Assembly: GCF_026262505.1 (NCBI RefSeq)
Contig: NC_067206.1
Coordinates: forward strand, 23,389,896 to 23,453,895
DNA from: Trichomonas vaginalis G3
Taxonomy: Eukaryota > Parabasalia > Trichomonadida > Trichomonadidae
Direction: 5' to 3'
DNA length: 64,000 nucleotides
Of the stretch, positions 40,866-52,052 are shown in pieces; position 1 is the stretch's first letter, and each line of letters opens with the position of its first letter. The notes below the pieces were generated by a model. It did no database searches. It saw only the letters and a program-made list of their open reading frames with translations, and was not told the origin of the DNA. The position numbers and the translations under genes were made by a program.

Positions 40866-41692
40866 ATTCTTCCTCTTTGAAGTTATCGAAATATTCTGTT
40901 ATTTTTTCCTTCAGTAATGTTAAGTCTTCTTTGAATGTAAGTATTGTGCAACCTTTGATGTCATAGTGTGTTTGAGGAAGAGTATTTTTGACAATTTCCT
41001 TTATTTGCTCATTCGGTGTCATTGAAATCGGTAAGTTTTCACGATAGAACCAGTTTCTGTCAGATTTATATATTTTAGCTAAGTCATAAAAGCTCTTTGT
41101 TGTTTCTTCTGACTAAATGCAACATAACCATATCTTTATCTTCTTCTTTCTCCAACTCTTCAGTATATATCATATACTTATAACTCTTTTCCTTTCCTTT
41201 TGGTACTGAACGCGGTATTCTTTTCTGAATGCTTTTGTCTTTGGATTCAATGACTTCATCTTTTGCTTGAAGTTTCTTTTCCATCTCTCCACGTTCTGCT
41301 TTATATAGTTCATCTAAACATCATGAAAATATAACAAGCATAACGAGGTGAAGCCCACATTGCTACAGCATTTACTAAAAGTCTATGAACATAATAACCT
41401 TTCAAACCAGGAGCCAAATTCTTGCGATTTTCGTACGGAATCTCTTCTCTCGGTTTTCCGAGGGAAGCAATCATATGAGGAAATTCTTCTAAAAGTTCTT
41501 TTTCTGTTGGTTTTCAAACCAATGATATGCTTGCTTTGTAGAACGAAGAGCATTCATTATACTTTGCATTTGGTACATGTCATCTTTGACCGAACGAATG
41601 AGGCGAAGTTGTTTGTTATATTGTATGTATTCGTATTCTTCATTTATGGCTTCATGAACGATAGCAGTTGTTGTGTTCTCTAATGTTGACAT
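40866..41692 (-). pseudogene. KilA-N-type DNA-binding protein of copy 2, broken
   Basis: It starts at 41692 with the same N-terminus as the gene at 1-363 (IRSVKDDMYQMQSI). The C-terminal part has a charged coiled coil (QAKDEVIESKDKSIQKR), then a small domain with YKYMIYTEELE and MVMLHLVRRNN, as often follows KilA-N in viral proteins. It is broken about twice or more. The role is probably regulatory. Confidence 0.5.
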
Positions 41693-41709
41693 TTCTGTTC
41701 TTACATACA

Positions 41710-42300
41710 AAATAAAAAAATAAATAAAAATAAAACTAACTTTATTTTTCTGTGTTAAAGAAATGTTAAAAATTCATGGTTACATATGTGAAAAGAAGTC
41801 ACGAACAAATGAAGGTCATAAGATTTAGCACATAATTCTGAATTGAATGGTGTGTCATACATGTCAAACCGTCAAGAATTGAAGGAGAGACGAGGCTATA
41901 AAGATTTTGGATATTTTCTGACACACACCCTGAGGGAAAAGTGACAAAACACGACAATAGAAAAGTGACAAAATGAGAGAAAGTTGTTCCCCGACCAAAA
42001 TGCAATCATATTGAAAAAGTGACATTTGTAAAGTTAGACGATAGGATTTCCTGAAAAAGTGCAAGACTTGTCTTGAATCAGGACAAGATTTGTCTTGAAA
42101 AAAATACAAGACTTGTTCTGAAAAAATACAAGACTTGTCTTGAATCAGGACAAAACTTTACAAAATTTAAACTTTACATAACCGTTTCTATCGTACATGA
42201 TATTTAGTTGACATTGTAAACTATCTTCATGTAAAGTATGGCGGTTTGAAACCATCGGGAACCTTCACTTTTTTGACGAACTTTCCGCAGCAATTTTTAA
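41710..42300. other. Maverick copy 2 non-coding segment with CAAGACTTGTCTTG repeats
   Basis: No gene is visible. AAAAGTGACA words occur at 41938, 41963 and 42014. Between about 42060 and 42150 the palindrome CAAGACTTGTCTTG and near variants (CAAGATTTGTCTTG, CAAGACTTGTTCTG) occur four times at intervals of roughly 20-30 bases. This stretch has no counterpart in copy 1. An origin, enhancer or packaging signal is possible but not shown. Confidence 0.6.
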
Positions 42301-42800
42301 AATTTGTGAAAACTCAACGGTTTGACACATGCCATATGTCATTTTACTCAGAATTTTGTGCTGAATTCAGCAAAAATAATTTTTAGGGTAGATGGGTATA
42401 TCGAACCTAATTTCTAACTCGATTTCTACCCCAGTTATTTTATAAACGTTTTACATGGTAAACGTTATTTTTGGAATTTTGTGAAAACTCAACGGTTTGA
42501 CACATGCCATATGCCATTTTACTCAGAATCTCACGAATTCAATAAAAATATATTTTAGGGTAGATGGTTAGATCTAACCCGATATCTAACCTCATTTCTA
42601 CCCCAGTTATTTTATAAACGTTTCACATGGTAAACGTTATTTTTTAAATTTTGTGAAAACTCAACGGTTTGACACATGCCCTAAAAATTATTTTACTCAG
42701 AATTTTGTGCTGAATTCAGCAAAAATAATTTTTAGGGTAGATGGTTAGATCTAACCCGATTTCTAACCCGATTTCTACCCTCATTATTTATAACCGTTTT
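42300..42800 (+). repeat. three tandem units of about 175 bp, each with an iterated palindrome
   Basis: Each unit begins near GTGAAAACTCAACGGTTTGA (about 42306, 42481, 42653), contains the copy-2-type palindrome (42385-42432, 42557-42604, 42734-42780) and ends near TTTACATGGTAAACGTTA. The last unit runs into the 3' end of the gene at 42788. Copy 1 lacks the tandem. Confidence 0.85.
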
Positions 42801-43726
42801 ACATGGTAAACGTTATGAATTCGTGAGATTCTAAACAGTTTTGTAGCTTCTATTTCTTCGCTGAGGATATCAAAAATTTTAACAATGCCGAAAGTTTCTT
42901 TATACTTCTTCTTGACGTCAGATAGAAGGAAATCGTCAGCAGTTGGATAGTTTTTGTTCAGAAATGCTAACATGTCCATTTTATTTTCTACCGGCTTCTC
43001 TGCTTCTTTCTTTAAGTCTGCATAGTCGTTTCTCATACGTTCTATCTCTTTGACGGAGTAGTTATATTTCCTCATTGCTGCTTTACATTTAGAACATTGC
43101 GGATTCATTTTTGCGTTATACATTGAAATAAAACCAGCTAGAACAACTAAGGCGTCAATGGTTTTCTTTAACTCAAAAGCAGTTGGTTTTATCTGTTCAT
43201 TCCATACCTTACCTCTTCTATCTTTATCTCTTATCTGCCATACACATTTTGCAACTAATGAAACAAAGTTGTCGTATGTCTTAAACTCCCCAGATTTATA
43301 TATGTCAGAGATGTTCTTATATACCATGTCGCAATCTTTGTCCATAACTTTATGGTTGCAATGATATCCTAGAAACTCATAATTTACCTTTCGTATGAAC
43401 TTCTTTATTTCTACTGAGTCGGTTGGTTTCACTTCTATTTCATCGAATTCATGAATAGTGAGTTTTTGTTGTTGGATTTCAGGCAATTTGGGTAAATGGT
43501 CAATAATGTCCTGCATGTCATAAAGATATTCTTCATTTTCTTCATCCTGTGCGATACAGTCTAAATTACTTGTTAAAAGTTCCTGCTTTATTCTTTGTAT
43601 TTCTGTTTCGAAAGTAAATGAAGAAGGAATGAAGTTTTTCATTTCTACTAACATAGATGTTGGATTCATGACTAACGAGTTTGGTGCTGTTGTTTGAATT
43701 ATTGTTGTGCCGATTGTTGAAATCAT
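42788..43726 (-). CDS. Maverick protein, unrecognised (312 aa)
   Basis: I choose the ATG at 43726 (MISTIGTTI), matching the start in copy 1; an upstream extension in frame (FLKTEKIKLVLFLFIFLFC) is AT-rich and unlikely. The protein has a Thr/Asn-rich start, an acidic central part, a CSKCKAAMRKY Cys pair and a C-terminal helical domain (KKKYKETFGIVKIFDI). It is whole here and broken in copy 1. The family is unknown. Confidence 0.6.
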   Translation of the reverse strand: MISTIGTTIIQTTAPNSLVMNPTSMLVEMKNFIPSSFTFETEIQRIKQELLTSNLDCIAQDEENEEYLYDMQDIIDHLPKLPEIQQQKLTIHEFDEIEVKPTDSVEIKKFIRKVNYEFLGYHCNHKVMDKDCDMVYKNISDIYKSGEFKTYDNFVSLVAKCVWQIRDKDRRGKVWNEQIKPTAFELKKTIDALVVLAGFISMYNAKMNPQCSKCKAAMRKYNYSVKEIERMRNDYADLKKEAEKPVENKMDMLAFLNKNYPTADDFLLSDVKKKYKETFGIVKIFDILSEEIEATKLFRISRIHNVYHVKRL

Positions 43727-43809
43727 ATCTTTTATACAAAATAAAAAAATAAATAAAAATAAAACTAACTTTATTTTTTCTGTCTTAAGGAAATTCATGA
43801 AAATTCATG

Positions 43810-43857
43810 AGGGTAGAAATGAGGGTAGAAATGAGGTTAGATATACCCATCTACCCT
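43810..43857 (+). repeat. copy-2-type iterated palindrome between two leftward genes
   Basis: GGGTAGAAATGA is followed by another GGGTAGAAATGA, then GGTTAGATATACCC and ATCTACCCTAAA. It is positionally equivalent to 2273-2322 in copy 1. A partly decayed mini-hairpin pair (GGGCTATGCCC at 43877) follows. Confidence 0.85.
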
Positions 43858-43980
43858 AAAAATTATTTTTGTTCATGGGCTATGCCCCGCCGCTTTGTGT
43901 CTTTATGTTAAAATAAATGGTACCATTAATGATATCATGACTGTTCTCGTTCATGTCTGATTTACATCTAATGAAAAAGT

Positions 43981-45047
43981 TTAGAAGAATTTTCTTATTC
44001 TTTCTGGCATATTTTTGTCTTTCCAGTACTCCCGCTCTAATGGTCCCAGATGTGTTGGCTTCGACTCTCTCAAGTTCTTAGATGGTATAACATCTTCAAC
44101 GCCTCCTTCATATCTTACTTTATAAGTGTCATTGTTTGTGTTATAGCCAAGTATTTCAATAACCACTCCTCGCTTTGCTTCGTCAACCATTACTACTTTC
44201 GACTAATTTATGACGAGGATAAAACGCAATAGAGTCGTCGGCAGCTTTTATAAGATATCCATTACCTTGCGTAGAGTCTACGATATAATAATTTCGACTT
44301 AACCTTAAATGTTTCTTTGTCAACGGTTTGTCGTCAAGAACTACACGAACTTTTGTACCAGGAATGAGGGTAAATTGTGTTGAATTTCTGATATTTTGTG
44401 TTTGGCTTCGTTTCTTTTGTATATACTTTTCTTCTTGTTGTTGTGTCATTGAATTTGGTATATGTCCTGTTGTAGAATGTGTTGAGGAATTATATACTTC
44501 GAGAAAATGTTTCATTGTTTCTTCGGTAAAGTCTCGCTCTTGGTTTAAATCTCTGAGAGTCCTTATGAAGCGGTTTATGATGCCGAGTATGTTATGGTTA
44601 TGGTCTTCAGTAGTGTAGTGAGTTATGTTATGCTTAATGAGAAAATCTGTGATTTCATTGCTGAGGTATGCACTGTCTTGGTCTGATGTTAAAGTACTTG
44701 GGCTATGTTCTGCTACAAACTTTTGTAAAACTCTTAACACTTCACGAGTTCCTTTATTCCTCATTGGATATGCATATGCTTTGCGAGTGTTAACATTAAT
44801 GAAGATGAGGAATGGTGGCTTTCTTCCTTTCTTACTCTGAACGAGAGTGTTAAATTGGTATGCGTCAGGAGTGCTGGAGTAAATTGGTAAAAAGTAGTCG
44901 TAAGGGTTTATTTTTGTTTGATGTACAACATTTTTGTCAAAGAACCTTTTCACTTCAGCTCTGTTAGTAAATCCCCAACTCTTTGCAGCTTCATTGAACT
45001 TCTTAAATGACTCCATGGATGTTGTTCGAATACTTCTTCAAGCTCAT
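43981..45047 (-). pseudogene. Maverick integrase of copy 2, broken
   Basis: It has the same domain order as 2361-3445: rve core with AYQFNTL, LTSDQDSAYL and NHNILGIINRF, then a chromodomain-like DTYKVRYEGGVED segment. It is broken about two times. It lies between the 312-aa gene and the fibre gene, as in copy 1. Confidence 0.8.
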
Positions 45048-45099
45048 TTATGTAAAAATAAAGATTTTATTCAAGACGGTAAGCTTGACACAAAGGGTC

Positions 45100-47968
45100 T
45101 AGGCTCAAGCGCGTTCATTGAACGCAGTACCATGCAAACAGTCACAAATGGTGGCAGTAATCTTTACCCAAGCCTGTGGATTTGTTGTGAAAGTATGGAC
45201 ATGATTTCCTCCTGTTCAGTTGGTCGAAAAGTCTTTTTGCTGAATTGTTATAAGATGAGATAAAACGTCATTGCCTGCTTCATATCTGAGTGTATAATGG
45301 TGGTCTCTTAATGAGTGGGTATGGTCGCCAGAAAAGTTTGTCGTTCCTGTATGAGTGTGGCGGAGGTAAGTTTGCTTCTTTAATTTTCTTTGAACCACCG
45401 GTTGTTTTGAATTAGTAGTCACATATAAGAATTTGTTTACAATCTGCTTCCATGAACCAAAACCAGAACTGTTTGCTGGATTTGTTGAGTTCATTGACGT
45501 ATAAATAAGCCTATAGGATATAATGTTGAAGTATTTCAGTCTTTAATGTTTGAAGCTCTGTTTTGTCTGCTTTCTTATCATAAATCTGAGCAGTGAATTT
45601 AACATTATTTTCATCATCCATGACATAAACATTTTTACAGCTAATTTCTTTCTCGTTTATGTTTTCATTCGATTAAACCTTGTGGAAAGTTAGGAGGTTT
45701 ATAAATAATGCATCCCCACCATTTCCCGCAACCGTTCCTTCATACTTTCTATAGCAACAGTTGAGAAGGAGTTATGTGTATGTTCTTTATCTGCTTTCTT
45801 ATCTAACATTGCTGGTAGTTCATGTGTTTCAAAGTTTCTGACATGACCTTCGATATTCATACATTTGTTATTTAAGGAGTTTAGTGTATCTTTTACGCTT
45901 GTACTTGGATTCTCTAAAGGTGCACTTGAACCAAGGGTATAGTTCAATATTATGTCGTCTGCTCTAACAGTAGTGAAGGATTCATGTGTATGGTTCTTGT
46001 CAGCTTTACTATTTAATGTAGCTTGAAGTTCATTTATATCGGAGATATTGTGTTTATGAGATTTCAAAACTTTGTTCGTTGCGTCAAGTTCATCTTTGTC
46101 AGCTTTACTTTTAATAGCATCTTCAAAAGTTATTTTTGCCTTAACTCTCAAAGTAAATCTTGGTTCAACTAATACACCGTTAACAAAGAAGTATGAAGCA
46201 TAAATTTCATTGTTATAACCAAATGCTTCTGGTGTTTTACCTGTGTCATACTGTACAGTACAGCTTATGTCATAACCTTTAGCACGAATGTATTTATATC
46301 TTCTTTCATTAACATCTTTCATCTTCACTTCTTCATCCTGTGTTAAATCTCCATGGTAGTCCGTTATAATCTGTTCGTCTGAACTTATATAATGAACATG
46401 GTTTTTATCTGCTTTTTCGGCTAATTTCTCTTCTATCTCATTTATTTCAAGTTCATGCCTACCACCACCTCCCGAAGAAGTATTTTTCTTCAGCTCTTGA
46501 AGAACGTCCACTTCGCCATCTTTGGTGTCAATAATGAGACTTTGAGTTAAAACCTTTCCTGTCTTAATGGATGTTTGTAAAACTTCTTCTTCACCGTGTT
46601 CGGGGTCATGGTCGTCATCATATCTTGTGAAATCAGAGATGTTGTCATACATTAAGCATATCTGTCTCAAAAGTTCTGCTATTTGAAACTGGAACGAAAG
46701 ATATACAGAACTTTCATCATCTCCTAAAGTCAAGTCTGCTTTCTTAAGTATTTCTTGAATGTATGCAATGAGAACAGAGTACCTTGGAAAATATTCGAAC
46801 AATATTTCATTAGCTGTTGGTTTTGATGGTTCTTCTGGAGTTTCTGTTGTTTCAGTTCCTTCTGTAGGTTCTGTTGGAGTTTCTGCATCTCTTGACTTCA
46901 ATGCTCTTGCTCTCAAAGACCTAAATGTTAGAGCACCAGGTTTTACAAAGGACTTTATAAATGCTTTAATAGTTCCTGGTAAGTTATTGTTAGCATTAAG
47001 TAAGTTCCTTATGCTTCCATCATGTACGTCCATAGCACTATGTAAAAAATCTATACTTTTCTTGTAGTCAGCAATAGACTGACTGTGATTTTTAAAGATT
47101 TGTCAATACCTTTAAGCCAATCTTCATGCATGTCTGATACTGAGCCAAGAATATCATTTGCTTCCTTTAGTGTATTTTGTGCTTCTCGTAAAGTATCCAA
47201 TCCCGTACGTGCATTGTTTGCTATACGTCTTACAGTATCTATTTGACTCCTTGTTTCTTGCATCCAACCAGATAAAGTTTTAATAGTATCCGAACCATTT
47301 GAAATGAAGTTCAAAGCATTTTTAACGTCATCTAAAACTTCTTCACCAAGTACTGCCCATATCTTTCCGATTTGGTATTGAAGAACTCCATATGAAGCAG
47401 CTGTTAAACCAGTATTTATAAGGTTCCATATCCATGATTTAGCAGTTTTTCCATCCTTTCCATCTTCACCATCCAAACCGTTTTCGCCTTGAGGTCCTTG
47501 TATTCCTTGTATTCCTTGTGGTCCTTGAGGTCCGGTGTCACCCTTCTCTCCTTTCAGTTCATCTTTATGTTCGTTATAATATTCTAATGTCATAAGGTGT
47601 ACATCATTACTGCTACCAGCAACGCCGAGAATTTGTTTCTCATTCATGACTAAATTCTTTAGGCATTTAATGTTGTCGTCAAATCGAAAGCTCTTTAACA
47701 ATTCAATGAGAACATTTAATACTTTCACTAATGAGGCATCTACTGTAGAATTTATATATTGCACCGTTCCATCATTTATGATAGGAACTTTACTTATTGT
47801 AATGAATGGGTCATACGTGTTAAAAGTATCGAAATCAATGACTTTTTTAGTTTTTCCATCGTCAATGACTAAATCATTGCCTTCCACTGTTAAAGTTGAG
47901 TTTTCGTTTACTAGTTCATGTGCTCTTCTTGCTTCATTTGTTTCATACGCATATGCAGCAATAGTCAT
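45100..47968 (-). pseudogene. Maverick collagen-like fibre gene of copy 2, heavily broken
   Basis: The parts follow the intact homologue at 3506-6517: collagen-like GPQGPQGIQGIQG near 47.49 kb, repeated SHKHNISDINELQATL modules, and the tail-collar-like MNSTNPA and HTHTGTTNFSGDHTHS near 45.3-45.5 kb. The number of shaft modules and of collagen triplets differs from copy 1. It carries many breaks (around ten), concentrated toward the receptor-binding end. Confidence 0.75.
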
Positions 47969-47985
47969 ATTTTAATGAGAATAAA

Positions 47986-48750
47986 ATGTTGTTCTATTTG
48001 CAAAGTACAGACCCAAACGAATACGGGACAGTAAAGCTACAAACAAACTTAGGTCTTCAGAATGAAGCGCTTGCTTTCAGAGTTGTTGACTTCAATACTA
48101 TCGCAACTTTTGTCATAACAGATGAAACAGATTTCATAGAGATTGAAATAGATGACAAAAGAAGTGTTATAACATTTCCTAACAGAGCTGGGTATAGAAT
48201 AGATAAAATTGCTCGAGTCATAAATACTCTCATAAATGAAGAAACTATTGACAACATAGATGTCGAACTCTCTTCTGAGGGAACATTGAAGTTCAGTTAT
48301 GCGAAGGAGTTTAAGATAACACGAATGAGTCATAGAGTACAATTGCTTCTGGGAGCATACCATATGACATTTCCTTTGAAAAGTGTTGACAAAACGATTG
48401 AGATGAAATCTGTTCCATACGTATGTTATGGTAATTGTTTATACATTGAGTCTAAAATAGCTAATGTCACAGGTATTTCAGGAGTTAATAGTAAAGGTTC
48501 AGTAGAATATAAATCCTTCTGTTATGCAGTCAATTCAATGTTCATTCCAAATGTTCCTGTCATAGCAACTCATTTAGGTAAATGGGTTCGCATTAGTCCT
48601 CATAATTTGAAAGACATGCAATTCAGACTTGTTGACTTTCAAGGAGAGCCTGTAGAACTGAAGGCACCAGTGCGAATGACTGTTGAAGTTGACTTTTTAG
48701 AAAATATTAAATGCAACAGCTTACAAGAGAACTCAGAGCTAAAAATATAA
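47986..48750 (+). CDS. Maverick structural-protein candidate of copy 2 (254 aa)
   Basis: This whole-looking homologue of 6535-7299 has the same length and only a handful of substitutions. Its strong conservation while the neighbouring fibre decays suggests decay after insertion has been recent and patchy. It is beta-rich; minor capsid or penton is inferred. Confidence 0.55.
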   Translation: MLFYLQSTDPNEYGTVKLQTNLGLQNEALAFRVVDFNTIATFVITDETDFIEIEIDDKRSVITFPNRAGYRIDKIARVINTLINEETIDNIDVELSSEGTLKFSYAKEFKITRMSHRVQLLLGAYHMTFPLKSVDKTIEMKSVPYVCYGNCLYIESKIANVTGISGVNSKGSVEYKSFCYAVNSMFIPNVPVIATHLGKWVRISPHNLKDMQFRLVDFQGEPVELKAPVRMTVEVDFLENIKCNSLQENSELKI

Positions 48751-48953
48751 AGTATGAATGTTATGTATTAGGTCATGAACTTTGGTTGTTGCTGTTTGAT
48801 GAAACAAATGAGTTAGTTATGTCAGTCAAGAGAACAGAAAAATATTGTGTTAGTGAAAACTGCACCAAGTCAATAAGATTAGGTTTGCATTATGAAGATG
48901 AGTTCGATACTATTGAAGAAGTTTTGGATAGACATTACAAATTGCTAACTTGA
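48711..48953 (+). CDS. Maverick small protein of copy 2 (80 aa)
   Basis: Homologue of 7260-7499, starting inside the preceding gene in another frame. The stop and the following 50 bases differ from copy 1 because a twin mini-hairpin segment (48955-49003) sits between this gene and the convergent one. Confidence 0.6.
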   Translation: MQQLTRELRAKNIKYECYVLGHELWLLLFDETNELVMSVKRTEKYCVSENCTKSIRLGLHYEDEFDTIEEVLDRHYKLLT

Positions 48954-48968
48954 AATTTTTTGACTGAC

Positions 48969-48994
48969 GGCGCAAAGCGCCAAGACCGAAGGTC
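48969..48994 (+). repeat. twin GC-rich mini-hairpin, absent from copy 1
   Basis: GGCGCAAAGCGCC and GACCGAAGGTC are separated by two bases. In copy 1 the two flanking genes meet directly at 7496-7499 without this segment, so it was gained or lost between the two copies. Confidence 0.85.
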
Positions 48995-49003
48995 CTGACT
49001 GCT

Positions 49004-49618
49004 TTAATTTACTAAAACATATTTCAAGCAAAGTTTATAGTCAGTAGATAGTTTTGTATACTCGTTCGAATATTTATACTTAAACTCAACTCCTGTAGTT
49101 CCTGGTGTTTCAATGATGCGGATGTTACCTATTTTCATGAATAGTGGAGTTTGACCACAGCATTCGATTTCAGGGTCGAGATAGTCAATGACACATTGTT
49201 TCCCTGTTATTCGTGAGATAACATTTTCAAGGTCCTCCTTTGTTAGAATTATTTGGTTCTTACTTATAAGATTTGTCAAAAGCTTCTTATCGTCTTTGAG
49301 TAAAATTGTTTGGTATAACTGAAGAAGGTAATGGTCTACGTTATCTGAAGGATTTGTTTGAACATTTGTGTAAGGGTTGTCGTTGGCTTCTCTTGAAAGA
49401 ACTTGGTCCAGTGGTGGATACTCTAACTTAACATCTGATGTAGTGTTAGCGTTTGAAGCTGAGTTTAAATTCACCGACTTAAGATCTGGTTCTTTTTCTT
49501 TCAAACACTCTGAACTATAGTTCTTTATGACAATATTGTTTGTCGTTCGTGAGTCAACATTTGATGTTGGTTCAATTGGAACATTAACGGCACCGGCTAA
49601 GATGGATTTGCTTCTCAT
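49004..49618 (-). CDS. Maverick protein of copy 2 (204 aa), unrecognised
   Basis: Homologue of 7496-8110 with the same length and few substitutions: a disordered Asn/Ser-rich N-terminus, helices, then an IECCGQTP beta-rich end. Its ATG lies 25 bases from the divergent gene at 49644. Confidence 0.6.
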   Translation of the reverse strand: MRSKSILAGAVNVPIEPTSNVDSRTTNNIVIKNYSSECLKEKEPDLKSVNLNSASNANTTSDVKLEYPPLDQVLSREANDNPYTNVQTNPSDNVDHYLLQLYQTILLKDDKKLLTNLISKNQIILTKEDLENVISRITGKQCVIDYLDPEIECCGQTPLFMKIGNIRIIETPGTTGVEFKYKYSNEYTKLSTDYKLCLKYVLVN

Positions 49619-49643
49619 TTCATATAGAATAAAAACCTTTTAT

Positions 49644-50045
49644 ATGTATGAAATGAACAATATACTCGACAAGGGTTTGAATGTAAAGCTAACGAATGAA
49701 AATATTGTTGAATTCACTGAGACAGGTGCTGTGTATAAAGTTGTAGAACTACTGAACAAAAGAGCTAAGGGAAGAAGCAGGAACATGAACAAAGGGTGGA
49801 AGCCTATAAAAATTTATGTCAATGATGGCTCAGGAGGTTCAAACATAAAGTATGCAGAAAGTTATAGAGTTTATGCTCTCAAAGGTGAAAAGCCTTCATT
49901 TAAGAACAGCTATTCTAACGCATATCCTCAAAAGCTAACGGATGGAGAAGTGGATGATATGAATGACAGCAAAAATATTAACAGAAATGGCGACAGAGAT
50001 GCATGGAATTTGTTTAACATCAGTCAATTGAAGGTTAAACTTTAA
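49644..50045 (+). CDS. Maverick protein of copy 2 (133 aa), unrecognised
   Basis: Homologue of 8136-8537 with the basic KRAKGRSRNMNKGWKP segment. It overlaps the convergent ATPase gene by four bases, as in copy 1. Confidence 0.55.
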   Translation: MYEMNNILDKGLNVKLTNENIVEFTETGAVYKVVELLNKRAKGRSRNMNKGWKPIKIYVNDGSGGSNIKYAESYRVYALKGEKPSFKNSYSNAYPQKLTDGEVDDMNDSKNINRNGDRDAWNLFNISQLKVKL

Positions 50046-50929
50046 AACAATGTTGGTCGTTCCCATGGAATATTTTTGACTTTAATGGTATTAGTCATGA
50101 TATGAATCTCAAGGTATGAACGAGGAGAGATGAGAGACTTATATGCTTCCCAAATTTCTTCAAAAGGTAATGTTATACCTGACTGTTTCCAAATGAGTTC
50201 AATATCATAACGTGAGAAACCTTGAAAGATAACGAAGTCAGTTATGAGACGTTTTATGTTTAAAGCTAAAAACCTCCATGTTTGCATAAGTATTGTTACA
50301 GTTAAGTGGTAATGTCTGACTTTAGTAATGATGTTAGCTAATGGTGAGTCTGGTTTTGACACTAAACCTTTACCAGCGAAGTCGTCACAAACGAGCAGAG
50401 TGTTTGAAGGATACTTTTTGAAGGGGTATTTTGAAAGTTTTGATAGAATGTAGTTTGTAAGTCGTTTCATATCGTAAACTCCTGAGTATTGACGTAAGTG
50501 GTGTTTGTCAATAATTCTTTCCATCTCCTCAGAAGTCTTTTGCATTCCTGACTGTATAAATTCAACGATGACATAATATTTCCTCTTACGTCGAATGTAA
50601 CGTTGAAGAAATTCAATGAGTTCACTGTCTGGAACTTTAACGACAGAGGCTTGAACTTTTGACATAAATGTTTTCGCTGTTGAATCCATAGTGTCTGAAG
50701 TTGCTGATATAATGATTTTGTCATAGTAAGAGTCGTTTCCTAAACGCTCTGTTATGAGTATATGACGAATGAGGTTAAATGTCTTACCTGAAGCCATCTT
50801 TCCACAATAGAAATACACACCATTTAAACAGAACTCATAGTCCTTACTGAAAGGAAGAATGAGAGAAGAGTTAAGTTTGTCTGTAGTTTCATTCATGTCT
50901 TCATCTACGTCATGTATTAAATGCTTCAT
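50042..50929 (-). CDS. Maverick A32-like packaging ATPase of copy 2 (295 aa)
   Basis: Homologue of 8534-9421 at full length, with a P-loop region near residue 42 and the LLVCDD Walker B. The frame looks whole. It is divergent from the structural candidate at 50946 across 16 bases. Confidence 0.85.
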   Translation of the reverse strand: MKHLIHDVDEDMNETTDKLNSSLILPFSKDYEFCLNGVYFYCGKMASGKTFNLIRHILITERLGNDSYYDKIIISATSDTMDSTAKTFMSKVQASVVKVPDSELIEFLQRYIRRKRKYYVIVEFIQSGMQKTSEEMERIIDKHHLRQYSGVYDMKRLTNYILSKLSKYPFKKYPSNTLLVCDDFAGKGLVSKPDSPLANIITKVRHYHLTVTILMQTWRFLALNIKRLITDFVIFQGFSRYDIELIWKQSGITLPFEEIWEAYKSLISPRSYLEIHIMTNTIKVKNIPWERPTLF

Positions 50930-50945
50930 TTTATCTCCATTAAAA

Positions 50946-51827
50946 ATGCAAGTCAGAAATATTCAGAACATAGCACCGAGTCTAACTGACAAGAGTATAA
51001 AGATATACTATGAACACGTTATGATGAAACCAACCAAAATTCAAGAAAGTCAGTATACTTATGAATATCCAAGACACTGGGTAGAATATGTAGGAGGTGA
51101 GAAAGCTATTGAAATAAGACAGGTTCGAAGTATTCCAGCAGGAAGAACAATATTATTGAAGAACTTTAATGTTTTGAGATATAATGATGAAACAAAGAAG
51201 CAAGATAGTTTTCCTGTTGCTGTGTATGTGAACCTAGACACAGGAGATGACATGAAAGTTTTTAACACAAAGCTTCAAACGGTAGTGAGAGAACAACTTA
51301 CTGCGGAAGGACATCCATTACCTTCAGAAGTTACCATAGCATATAATTTTGAAACAAACTCAATAGATTTTAAAGTCGTCTCTGCAAAGAAGTCAGGATT
51401 TACATTTAATGAAGCAGATGTCTATTCGAATGAAAACTTCAAAGCTATTGCATGGTTAGATAATGACGATTGCTTTAAGAAAATCTTTAAATTCAGTTGA
51501 CTCAAAGATGTCAATAGATGACCTTCGTGGAATGTTACCATCGACGTTTACAGTTGAAGTTCAGCAGGATTGCTTACAAGATTGTCAATTGGTGGTATTT
51601 GGTCTCGTGAGAACATTGTTATAAAATCCAGTATAAGTGAATTTGCTGAAGAATCTATATTATGTCTTTCAAACTACATGTATTCGCCGCCGAAGCATTA
51701 TAGTATAACAAACTTTGTCAGTAAGTTTAACATAAGACTTGTCGAACCTTCTTCAATGAAAGATGTTGTGCTACCTAAAGATGGAAAGGATGGACTCATT
51801 ATTGAGATGATTTTAATAGCATATTAA
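50946..51827 (+). pseudogene. Maverick structural-protein candidate of copy 2, broken
   Basis: Homologue of 9438-10319, starting MQVRNIQNIAPS. It is broken about twice. It shares the YPRHWVEYVGGEKAIEIR block with copy 1 and its layout with 35289-36146. Confidence 0.55.
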
Positions 51828-52052
51828 ATGAGCTTGTTCTTGAAGGTCATTCATGATGAAATAACTGTTGTAGAAGATGTTAGCAATTGTTCAGACATTT
51901 TGAAGCATATAGATGAGATAAGAAATAAATTAGATAGACCGCAAAGCGGTGAGGGCGAAGCCCGTGAGAACGTTTATGTTTCATTGACTTTCTCCAGTAA
52001 CGAGAACTTTTATGAGATAATATTGAAGAGAGATGATTTTAATATGGGGTAA
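51828..52052 (+). CDS. Maverick small protein of copy 2 (74 aa) with in-frame twin mini-hairpin
   Basis: Homologue of 10319-10516, with the RPQSGEGEAREN segment encoded by the twin hairpin at 51939-51963. It begins directly after the preceding stop and ends directly before the next ATG, consistent with one transcript. Confidence 0.5.
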   Translation: MSLFLKVIHDEITVVEDVSNCSDILKHIDEIRNKLDRPQSGEGEARENVYVSLTFSSNENFYEIILKRDDFNMG

